Source: Wolbachia sp.
Lineage (GTDB): Bacteria > Pseudomonadota > Alphaproteobacteria > Rickettsiales > Anaplasmataceae
Assembly: GCA_028803175.1 (NCBI GenBank)
Contig: JARBCG010000124.1
Coordinates: forward strand, 1-10,520
Length of the DNA stretch: 10,520 nt
Reading direction: 5' to 3'
The translations under genes were made by a program, and so were the position numbers. The notes under the pieces are model-generated. The model was not told where the DNA came from, did not search any database, and saw nothing but the letters and a program-made list of their open reading frames with translations. Shown one piece after another: positions 1 to 7,600 of this stretch (position 1 is the stretch's first letter; every line of letters begins with the position of its first letter).

Positions 1-22
1 TCTCCATCTGGGGTACCTTCTT

Positions 23-102
23 AGTTTTTTTTACAATATTGGAGTTTACCATATTTCCCAGGCTTTTTTGCTTTCTTCTAATCCATAGTTGGCGTTTTTA
101 GA
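23..102. repeat. 80-bp dispersed direct repeat, copy A
   Basis: Aligned by eye without gaps to 2441-2520, it differs at about 7 of 80 positions. It begins with a T-rich run and ends in a segment containing CCATAGTTGGCGTT. On the minus strand it encodes the C-terminal end of the decayed frame ending at 46. The two copies are in the same orientation and flank the virB9-2/pyrB segment. Confidence 0.85.
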
Positions 103-216
103 AGACTGAATAGTGACTATTTCATCTCCTTCCACTTGTTGTTCGTTACCTTCATTAGAAGAAGGGTTCAATGTTTCTTCTTGAGCTAAAATTTCTTCTT
201 CCCTTTTTCTTCCTAT
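46..216 (-). pseudogene. 3' end of a decayed hypothetical protein gene
   Basis: Read on the minus strand, an open frame of 56 codons runs from just after an in-frame stop (217-219) to a TAA at 46-48. The peptide is Glu/Gln/Asn-rich and ends in YGLEESKKAWEIW. It has no ATG at its 5' end, so it looks like the surviving C-terminal tail of a larger gene. The last part lies inside an 80-bp repeat that recurs at 2441-2520, where the same C-terminal peptide can be read with a few changes. I do not recognise the parent family. Charged low-complexity tails are common in Wolbachia accessory proteins, but that is only a resemblance of style. Confidence 0.45.
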
Positions 217-412
217 TTATTTTGTATTTACTGTATCACTTAGTTTCGTATTTAGCTTCCTAACAAAAATAATTAATATATTGCATTGTAATTTTGAAAA
301 ATCAATAATCAAAACTTTTTTAACTAAAAACTTGATTTATTAACATATATATAATATGTAATTTAAATTTAAATAATATTTATGAAAGGTTATTAAGAAA
401 GTATCTTAGTAG

Positions 413-441
413 TTGCAGCTTATATTTATTAATGATAAAAT
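413..441 (+). promoter_or_regulatory. possible sigma-70-type promoter for virB9-2
   Basis: TTGCAG at 413-418 and TAAAAT at 436-441 are separated by 17 nt and lie 27 nt before the virB9-2 ATG. They match the housekeeping consensus at 4 and 5 of 6 positions. The surrounding 220-468 gap is so AT-rich that chance matches are expected. Other pairs, such as TTGCAT 281-286 with AATAAT 304-309, can also be drawn. Apart from a 14-nt A/T palindrome at 361-374, I see nothing else in this gap. No good Shine-Dalgarno site precedes the ATG. Confidence 0.3.
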
Positions 442-468
442 ATTGAGAATTAGTACGCACTTAATGTT

Positions 469-1254
469 ATGAGCTGTTTGCTGTTTGCTGTATTGTTGTT
501 TTTTTATAGTAGTGATACATTTGCAAAGCAAGAACCGCGTTCAATAGCTGCAGATGATCATATCAAGGTAATAAGTTATAATCCACAAGCCATACATAAG
601 TATACGGGTTTTTATGGGTATCAATCCAGTATATTGTTTGAATCAGGAGAAGTAATACAGAATCTTTCAATGGGTGATTCAACCGGTTGGCAACTTCTCC
701 CCCAAGGTAACAGGTTATTTATTAAACCTATAGATGACCTTGCCGATACTAATGCAACTATAATTACTAACAAAAGAGTTTATTATTTTGAATTTCATGC
801 TGAAGAAGCAACAGGATTAGATGATCCGAGGCTTGCATATGAAGTGAGATTTCTTTATCCATTATTTAATAGCGATGGGTTCTATACGAACAATAATGGT
901 GATATCTTTGAACAGACTAGTCACACCATTATTCCAGATATAAATGATCTTGATGTTGTAAAAAAGGGCCTGAATTTTAATTACTCTATTTCACATGTTC
1001 ATGGCAGTCAGTCGATAATACCTATGAAAGTATTTGATGATGGGAAATTTACGTATCTGCAGTTCAATAAAGTGAATTCTGACCTTCCAGCAGTTTTTGT
1101 AGTTGATTCTGAAGGATATGAGTCTTTAATAAACTTCCGTACAGTTGATAATTATCTTATCATTGAGAGAGTAAGTTCAGTGTTTACCTTAAGGCATGGC
1201 TCAAGCACGGTCTGCTTATTTAATGAAAATATGCCTTTTAAAAAGAAAAAGTAA
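469..1254 (+). CDS. virB9-2: Type IV secretion protein VirB9 (orphan second copy, VirB9-2 type)
   Basis: VirB9 is a periplasmic and outer-membrane part of the type IV secretion core complex, where it works with VirB7 and VirB10. The 261-residue protein starts with a signal peptide (hydrophobic residues 3-13, likely cut after TFA at about 19). A beta-rich N-terminal domain follows at about 25-135, including the ILFESGEVIQNLSMGDSTGW segment. The C-terminal VirB9/CagX domain at about 168-253 has the family signatures IPMKVFDDGKFTYLQF, LPAVFVVDSEG, INFRTVDNYLIIERV and FTLRHGSSTVCLFNE. Length is normal for the family. No other vir gene is in the window; the next gene is pyrB. Rickettsiales are known to carry scattered duplicate vir genes, including a second virB9. 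The VirB9 call is firm; the '-2' label rests on the isolated context. An ATG at 464 is out of frame, so 469 is the likely start. Confidence 0.88.
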   Translation: MSCLLFAVLLFFYSSDTFAKQEPRSIAADDHIKVISYNPQAIHKYTGFYGYQSSILFESGEVIQNLSMGDSTGWQLLPQGNRLFIKPIDDLADTNATIITNKRVYYFEFHAEEATGLDDPRLAYEVRFLYPLFNSDGFYTNNNGDIFEQTSHTIIPDINDLDVVKKGLNFNYSISHVHGSQSIIPMKVFDDGKFTYLQFNKVNSDLPAVFVVDSEGYESLINFRTVDNYLIIERVSSVFTLRHGSSTVCLFNENMPFKKKK

Positions 1255-1301
1255 TTACAGTGTGACATACTGGAATGATAATTGCACGTTGAAAAAAGGC
1301 T

Positions 1302-2195
1302 ATGAACAATAGAAAAAATTTATTACGAATCTCAGATCTTACAGTTAACGATATAAAAAGTATAACTGAATTGGCAAATCAATATCTTACAAAAGAGGAT
1401 GCCAATAATAAAATTTTAAAAAATAAAACAGTAATTAATCTATTTTTTGAAGATTCAACTCGCACTCTTGCGTCCTTTGAAATAGCGGCAAAAAGTCTTG
1501 GTGCAAATGTGATAACTTTACCAATAAAATCTTCTTCTATTAGTAAAGGAGAGGATACAAAAGACATGATAAAAACGTTAAACGCTATGAATCCTGACTT
1601 TATGATAATCAGGCATAAAAGTAGCGGCATTGTTGATGTTCTGGCACGACATGTAAAATGTTCGGTAATTAATGCAGGTGATGGAAGCAGTGAACATCCA
1701 ACTCAAGCACTTGCAGACTATTTAGTGATAAATAATCATAAAAAACAAATAAAAGATCTGAAAATTGTAATATGTGGTGATGTTTTGCACAGCAGAGTTG
1801 CAAGATCAAATATAAGATTATTAAAGATGTTTGGAGCAAAAATAGGTTTAGTTGCACCACCAACTTTGACGTGCACACATTTTCTCGAAGTAGATTCGGT
1901 GCACTATTCATTGAGTGAAGGTATAAAAAATGCTAATGTAGTTATGCTTCTTAGAATGCAAAAAGAGCGCATGAGTAATAGTTGGTTTGTACCGTCAGAA
2001 AAAGAGTATTTTCATTTATATGGACTTGATTTACAAAAGCTATTGTGTGCAAGACCTAATGCTATTGTTATGCATCCAGGGCCAGTAAACAGAGGAGTAG
2101 AGATTAGTAGTGATATAGCAGATAATGTTATTTTGCAACAGGTAGAATTTGGAGTTGCTATGCGTAAGGCAATATTACATTATTATAATTTTTAA
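1302..2195 (+). CDS. pyrB: Aspartate carbamoyltransferase, catalytic chain
   Basis: This cytoplasmic enzyme joins carbamoyl phosphate to L-aspartate to give N-carbamoyl-aspartate, the committed step of de novo pyrimidine synthesis. The 297-residue protein shows the carbamoyl-phosphate loop FFEDSTRT (48-55), the mobile-loop Lys in SKGED (K82), R104 in IIRHKS, HPTQALADY (132-140), the SRVARSN segment (164-170), an LRMQKER segment (217-223) and HPGPVNRGVEI (258-268). HPGPVNRGVEI resembles the HPAPVNRGVEI form of Bacillus-type ATCases, which work without a PyrI regulatory chain; no pyrI is seen nearby. The N-terminal half is the carbamoyl-phosphate domain and the C-terminal half the aspartate domain. 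The gene lies 47 nt after virB9-2 and could be co-transcribed with it. AAGG sits only 2 nt before the ATG, a poor spacing, but no better start is visible. Confidence 0.95.
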   Translation: MNNRKNLLRISDLTVNDIKSITELANQYLTKEDANNKILKNKTVINLFFEDSTRTLASFEIAAKSLGANVITLPIKSSSISKGEDTKDMIKTLNAMNPDFMIIRHKSSGIVDVLARHVKCSVINAGDGSSEHPTQALADYLVINNHKKQIKDLKIVICGDVLHSRVARSNIRLLKMFGAKIGLVAPPTLTCTHFLEVDSVHYSLSEGIKNANVVMLLRMQKERMSNSWFVPSEKEYFHLYGLDLQKLLCARPNAIVMHPGPVNRGVEISSDIADNVILQQVEFGVAMRKAILHYYNF

Positions 2196-2211
2196 ACTTA
2201 AATTTAAAAAT
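2188..2211. repeat. AT-only inverted repeat at the pyrB stop
   Basis: ATTTTTAAA (2188-2196) pairs perfectly with TTTAAAAAT (2203-2211) across a 6-nt spacer and straddles the pyrB stop codon. It has no G:C pairs in the stem, so it would be a weak hairpin. It could help end transcription, but in DNA this AT-rich it may be chance. Confidence 0.25.
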
Positions 2212-2440
2212 CGACGTTAATGGTAACAGTTCACGGATGATGTGAATGAGAGAAAGGACTAGGTTACCAAACTCTGTAATTTTTGAAAGGGGTTTTGGCT
2301 ATTGAGACGTGATGTTAAGAATATCGACAACATCTCTCTACAAATTTTTCTATGCTTTGACCAAGTGAAAAAGCTATTTTTACGGTAAATAATACACTTT
2401 TTTGTCATTCTGCAAGGTTATTTGTTGTCTCTATAACATC
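2212..2440. other. Intergenic stretch with no recognisable gene
   Basis: All frames are broken by stops and no known protein or RNA is apparent. It is less A/T-biased than the other gaps and contains TGGTAAC (2220-2226) and GTTACCA (2263-2269) as a short inverted pair. It may be old coding or insertion-sequence debris, but nothing in it can be named. Confidence 0.4.
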
Positions 2441-2520
2441 AGTTTTTTTCACAATATCGGAGTTTACCCTATTTCCCCGGCTTTTTTGTTTTCTTCTAAT
2501 CCATAGTTGGCGTTACTAGA
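2441..2520. repeat. 80-bp dispersed direct repeat, copy B
   Basis: This is the partner of 23-102 in the same orientation, with about 7 of 80 positions different. On the minus strand it encodes NANYGLEENKKAGEIG followed by TAA (2464-2466), the same C-terminal peptide as copy A with W-to-G changes. Upstream in that frame a TGA appears soon after the repeat border, so only the tail of the parent gene was copied or survives here. On the plus side it abuts an ankyrin-like remnant. Confidence 0.85.
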
Positions 2521-2523
2521 GTT

Positions 2524-2680
2524 GAGTCATTATTAAAATCCTGTAGTAATTCTAATGTTAAAAATAAAAGTGGTGATACGCTTCTATATGTTGACTGAGC
2601 AATACTTACAACACGTATTAAAAAGAAATTTAGAAGAAATAAGTACTAGAAATATGGAAAATAAAAGAGCAAGTCTATAA
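2524..2680 (+). pseudogene. Ankyrin-repeat protein remnant, frameshifted
   Basis: The frame at 2524-2598 reads ESLLKSCSNSNVKNKSGDTL, then LYVD and a stop. This resembles the end of one ankyrin repeat and the start of the next (LLL..GA.VN.K...G.TPLH.A). A shift of +1 at about 2593 restores an open frame from 2594 to a TAA at 2678-2680, rich in Asn, Lys, Arg and Glu. No start codon or further ankyrin units are present. It is a scrap of a larger gene; Wolbachia genomes carry many ankyrin genes. The ankyrin reading rests on roughly one repeat unit and is tentative. Confidence 0.4.
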
Positions 2681-2697
2681 TAAATCAGCTTTTAGTC

Positions 2698-2726
2698 TTG
2701 AAAATTTACAGTTCAGTACTTAGATT
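2698..2726 (+). promoter_or_regulatory. possible htpG promoter
   Basis: TTGAAA (2698-2703) and TAGATT (2721-2726) are separated by 17 nt and lie 30 nt before the htpG ATG. With the preceding C, the upstream box reads CTTGAAA, which matches the -35 element of sigma-32 heat-shock promoters. The downstream box is not the C-rich sigma-32 -10, so a sigma-70 promoter is equally likely. A TACAGT/ACTGTA inverted pair overlaps the region. Confidence 0.35.
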
Positions 2727-2756
2727 TACTGTAGGTACTAAATAACGAGGTCCAAA

Positions 2757-4667
2757 ATGCATAGCGTACAAGAAGTTGAAAGTTTAAAGTTTGACGCTGA
2801 GGTAGGTAGGGTATTAAATATAGTTATTCATTCACTTTACATGAATAAAGATATTTTCCTGCGTGAATTGATTTCAAATGCATCAGATGCGTGCGATAAA
2901 TTGCGTTATGAATCTCAGATGAACCCTAATCTACTAGATTTCAGTAGTGATGAGCTAAAGATTACTATTAGCTCCAATAAAGATGCGAATGGGCTGTGTA
3001 TCACAGATAATGGGATTGGAATGAATAGACAGGATTTAATAGATAATCTTGGTACGATTGCAAGCTCCGGTACACAAAAATTTTTAGATGCGATTAAAAA
3101 CAACAAAGATTCAAGTCAAGCTGTGGAGTTAATTGGTAAATTCGGTGTTGGTTTTTACTCGAGCTTTATGGTTGCATCAGAAGTTATAGTGGAGTCACGA
3201 AAAGCTGGAGAAGAAGAATCGTGGATGTGGAAATCAAAAGGAGATGGAGGATACTCGTTAAGCAAGTTAGGTGATAAGATCCCTATAGGAACTAAAATTA
3301 CGCTGGTCATGCGTCCTGAAGAGAGTGAGTTCTTAGATAAATTTCGCATTGAAAATATTGTTACTACCTATTCTGATCATATAAATTTTCCTGTTGAGTT
3401 TATAAATGAAAAGGGAGAAAGTGAAAGATTAAACAGTAAAGCTGCAATTTGGACGAAATCAAGAAATGAAGTGACCCAAGAAGAACATGACGAATTTTTC
3501 CGCAATGTTGCACGTGTGGGTGGTAGACCTTGGATGGTATTACACAATAAAAATGAAGGTGCAATAGAATATACGAATTTGCTTTATGTTCCTTCTATTA
3601 AACCTTTTGATTTATTTCACCCGGATAGGCGTTGCTCTGTTAAGTTATATGTAAATAAGGTCTTCATTACTGAAGATAATGTTCAAGTTATACCGCAATA
3701 CTTGCGTTTTCTAAAAGGTGTTGTTGATTCACCAGATTTACCTTTAAATATCAGCAGGGAAACCCTGCAAAATAATCGTGTTGTTGAGCAGATCAAAAAG
3801 TCGCTCACTAAGCGCGTAATATCCGAGCTTAGCAAAAAAGCAAAAGAAAATTTAGAAGAGTATACAAAATTCTGGACTAACTTTGGTGCGGTATTAAAAG
3901 AGGGCCTTTGTGAAGCTATGCCAACTGAAGAAAGAGAAACGTTACTTTCAGTTTGTAGATTCAACAGTACAAGCGATGGTAAATTAGTAAGTATTGATGA
4001 ATATATAAGTAGAATGAAGCAAGAACAGGAGCATATCTATTATCTCACAGGAAATAGTCTTGACTCAGTGAAAAATAGTCCGCAACTTGAAGGATTCATC
4101 AGCAAAGGATTGGAAGTATTACTATTTATTGATCCTGTCGATGATTTCTGGACTAGCGTTATTAGTGAGTATAAAGACCATAAAATTAAGTCTGTTACTC
4201 GTGCAGACGTAGATTTGGAGATATTCTCTTCAAAAGAGAATAAAAGAGATGAAAAAAACGAGTCAGATGTAGGAGAATCTAAAGAAAATACAGATTCTAT
4301 ACTGGAATATTTCACTAAAGTGCTTGGGGATTCAGTAAAAAATGTCAAAATTTCCAAGAAATTAACTGATAGTCCTGTGTGTTTAGCCGTTGATGAAGGT
4401 GCTATGGATCTTAGAATGGAGCGTTTTTTACGTGAACAAAAGCAGCTAAGCTATCGCACTCCGAAAGTGTTAGAAATTAATACGAAACATCCAGTAATAA
4501 AAAGTATAATGAAGTTCCACACTAAAAGTGGTGAAGGATCTACACTAGAGGATATGATACATTTGTTATTCTATCAGGCTTGCATTGCCGAAGGTGAAGA
4601 AATAGATGATGTTAGTAACTTTTCTAAAAAACTAAATAATTTGCTTGGCAAGGTTACCATTGAGTAG
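2757..4667 (+). CDS. htpG: Molecular chaperone HtpG (bacterial Hsp90)
   Basis: HtpG is the cytosolic ATP-dependent Hsp90 chaperone, a dimer that remodels client proteins during stress. The 636 residues match the family length. The N-terminal GHKL ATPase domain has LRELISNASDACDKLRY (35-51, catalytic Glu 37), TDNGIGM (83-89), the lid segment LGTIASSGTQKF (98-109) and IGKFGVGFYSSFMVA (126-140). The middle domain carries GRPWM (256-260), LYVNKVFITED (297-307) and the conserved LPLNISRETLQ with its catalytic Arg 334. The C-terminal third is the dimerisation domain and contains a charged Lys/Glu/Asp-rich insert around residues 495-520. The start is supported by CGAGG at 2746-2750, 6 nt before the ATG. 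It has its own upstream promoter-like sequence. The next gene follows after only 31 nt, so read-through is likely. Confidence 0.97.
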   Translation: MHSVQEVESLKFDAEVGRVLNIVIHSLYMNKDIFLRELISNASDACDKLRYESQMNPNLLDFSSDELKITISSNKDANGLCITDNGIGMNRQDLIDNLGTIASSGTQKFLDAIKNNKDSSQAVELIGKFGVGFYSSFMVASEVIVESRKAGEEESWMWKSKGDGGYSLSKLGDKIPIGTKITLVMRPEESEFLDKFRIENIVTTYSDHINFPVEFINEKGESERLNSKAAIWTKSRNEVTQEEHDEFFRNVARVGGRPWMVLHNKNEGAIEYTNLLYVPSIKPFDLFHPDRRCSVKLYVNKVFITEDNVQVIPQYLRFLKGVVDSPDLPLNISRETLQNNRVVEQIKKSLTKRVISELSKKAKENLEEYTKFWTNFGAVLKEGLCEAMPTEERETLLSVCRFNSTSDGKLVSIDEYISRMKQEQEHIYYLTGNSLDSVKNSPQLEGFISKGLEVLLFIDPVDDFWTSVISEYKDHKIKSVTRADVDLEIFSSKENKRDEKNESDVGESKENTDSILEYFTKVLGDSVKNVKISKKLTDSPVCLAVDEGAMDLRMERFLREQKQLSYRTPKVLEINTKHPVIKSIMKFHTKSGEGSTLEDMIHLLFYQACIAEGEEIDDVSNFSKKLNNLLGKVTIE

Positions 4668-4698
4668 TATACTTGACTAGTTATGTTTCGGGTAAAAT

Positions 4699-7600
4699 AT
4701 GTTTGGTGAATCTTTTAGAGTGTTTGTAGTAGGACCAGTAAGTAACGTAGAAGGTAACTCTGAAAGTTTAAGTAGTGAGGGCCAGCGTGGTGGCTCTGGG
4801 AATTCAGGTATTGACGGTCAACTTGACCGTAACTGCACACCAATTAATAAAGAAGAATTAGGTAGTTCGGAATCTGAGAATGCTAGAGATTCTTGTCACA
4901 ATGGTGAAGGTGATGATTGCCAAAGTCTGGTTAGTTTGGATGTAACAAATCAAAAGAAAACAGCTGCATGCAATACCGTTGGTTCTGGTAGTACAGGAGC
5001 TAATTTTCAAGATCTAAGCATTGAGAACAAACCAATAGAAAATGTTGGTGAAAATCTTGAGAAATGTACTATGACCTCAGGTGATAAAATGCTCTCTGAT
5101 ATATCAAACATTCAAACTCTTGTAAGTGCTCTAAATAAAGCTACAGAAGAAAGTAATTATGTGGAGTTGGATAAGATTGTAAATGATATTGATGGCTATG
5201 AAGGAATATCTGTTGTTGGCCTAGATGGTGAAAATTTTAAAAATTTCTGCTTACAGCACCTTAACTTAAAGTTACAAAAAAGAAGTGACTATCAGCATAT
5301 ATTTAGTAATATACTTTGCACGTACAAGTTCAACACAGAGAGCTATAATCATGATTACTCAGTAAAAGAACTGGTGCTTTTAGCAATTGCAGCTAATGAC
5401 AAGCTGGCAGAGAAATATCATGATGTACTTTTTGCTGAGGAAAACTTGAGTCTTTTTCCTCTATTTGTTGGTAATCAAAGATATATTGAAATCTTTATAG
5501 AGAAATTTCCTAATTTATATCAAAGTTTAAAAGAGCAAACAATTAAAACACAATGTGGTCAAGTTAGTTTCTTTTCAGCTATAGCATTAAGGAAAGAACA
5601 AAATTTATTAGATTCAGTTTTTGTTGAATATGCTTCAAAAGATCTTGAAAAGGTGTTACAGACAGGCAATCCTGATTCTTTATATGGAATACTTGAAACG
5701 GCATCTCTCACTGAAAACAGGGAATTTATCAAGATAGTACTAAACTCAATCGAAAGGCATATAAGTGATCCAGTTAAAGCAGATCTATTGCAAAAGTGTA
5801 TCACTACTCTTTTAGAAACTACAATAAATTGTGAGCGCACTCTAATTGTTGAGCATTTATGCAAGCAATACGTTGAAAGTGAAGGTTCAGTAGTTCAGAA
5901 AATATATGAAGAAGCATTTAAAGATAATGGAGTAATTGAAGTTTTTAGTAAACAAATTCTTGGTAGTATTAAGAAGGGTAGTAGCAGTGTACGCAAGGGA
6001 AAAAAGGACATTTACAATTTAATTTTGTCAACTGTTTCACGCACTGGTAATACGGAATTTATAGCAAAAATATTAAATTTCATTGAAAGTGATGAAGAAA
6101 GTTTGACTTTCTTGCAGAATAGTCTAGCTGCCATTTTAGAGAACGCTGTGAGCGCGAAGAGTGTTCCAGTTATCGAGTATTTGTTTGAAAAGTATAATGA
6201 GAATATCATTAGCGAATTAAGAAATAAAAAAATTAAAAATCGTGCTGTACTGAACATACTAAATGGTGTAGAGGAATTAGTAAAAAAAGCAATAGATGCT
6301 AAAGATGTTAAGCTCTTAAGTTTTTATGTAAATGTTGTTAAAGCTGGCGTTATTTGTGCGCAGCCTGAAGAAGGTTTACCAGCAGTAAAAAAAATAAAGG
6401 AAGTAGTAGATAAATTTGCTGAGGAGCAAGGTGAGCCATGGAGTTGTCATCCTGATATGCCTATTGTAAGTCATATGTACGATATAACACAATCTAGGGA
6501 TTACATTTCTAGAGAAGAATATCGCAAGGTCGAGCATCTTCAAGGTAATTTAAATCGTGCTATAGTTTTTTTATCTAATAATAAGAAAAATAATAATAGC
6601 ATAGAATCAAACAGTGGTAGTCAAAAAATAAAGGGAAATCCTCTTGAAACAAAAAAAGAAAGTGATACCATAAGTAGAATGGAGGTTCTGGAGGAATCTT
6701 CAAATAGTATTCGTAAGGGGGGTGATATGGGTAATAGTAAGAAGAAGCAAAATCCAAGGAGCATAAAAGAAAGATTGTCTTATGCTACCGAGCGGATTAG
6801 TTATGATGCGGTTAGATCTATAGTAGAGCAAGAAGGTGAAAATTTAACTAAATCCATTTTAGATGAAGCTTTAAATGAGGCCAAGGCAAGGAATGGTCAT
6901 TTAAAGAAAGGTAGAAAGAAAAGTCAAAAGAAATTCGATAATCAAAACGCAAATCTCATGCAAATTATTGCACTTCTTCAGAAAAGGCTTGATGTTCTAG
7001 TCGATGCTGAACCATCAGTAGATAATGGAGGTACAGAAGGAGTTAGTGATAATAATCATACTAAAGTTGGCGAAGAAATCCCTGCTCTTTTGAATGGTAT
7101 GGTTGAAGCTGTAGGTAATAATGAAACAACAAAACCATCTTTTCCGGATGACGAAGTTTTTTATGACGCGGAAGAAAACAATGATAATTGTCAACAAGTG
7201 GAAATTGAAGGAGATAATGTAAATAAAGAACCAGAGATTTTAGTACGGGCATTCACAGTAAACAACAATGATGAATCTGATAGTGTAAAAAAAGCTACTA
7301 AGAGTAGCAATAGTGAATCAAGCAGTGTGGAAAATACAGAGCTTGAGAAAGGTAATGGTCAGAATATAATAACTAAAAGAGCTCGTAATATACAAAAGGT
7401 AGTTGTAACTGATAAGAATGAAAATGGTCTTGCTTCTGAAAAAGAAAATGAGCAAAAAGATGATAGCCAACAGGTGGAAACTAATGGAAGTGGTTCTCAT
7501 GGTAGTGGGCAACTTAGCAATCAATTTTTTGATTCTTCTGTAAGTAGAGGGAATAATGGTGGTAATACCTCAAGAATTGTAACGTATAATAATGGTGAGG

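Noticed and set aside
361..374. Palindrome ATTTAAATTTAAAT in the virB9-2 upstream gap.
   Set aside because: It is made only of A and T in a region where such palindromes arise by chance. There is no evidence for an operator.
1379..1911. Minus-strand open frames inside pyrB, with similar ones inside htpG, the large gene and hemA.
   Set aside because: They lie antisense to strongly supported genes, look like compositional shadows of AT-rich codons, and show no domains.
2302..2391. A 29-codon plus-strand frame starting TTG (LRRDVKNIDNIS...).
   Set aside because: It is too short, has no ribosome-binding site or recognisable domain, and sits in stop-rich DNA.
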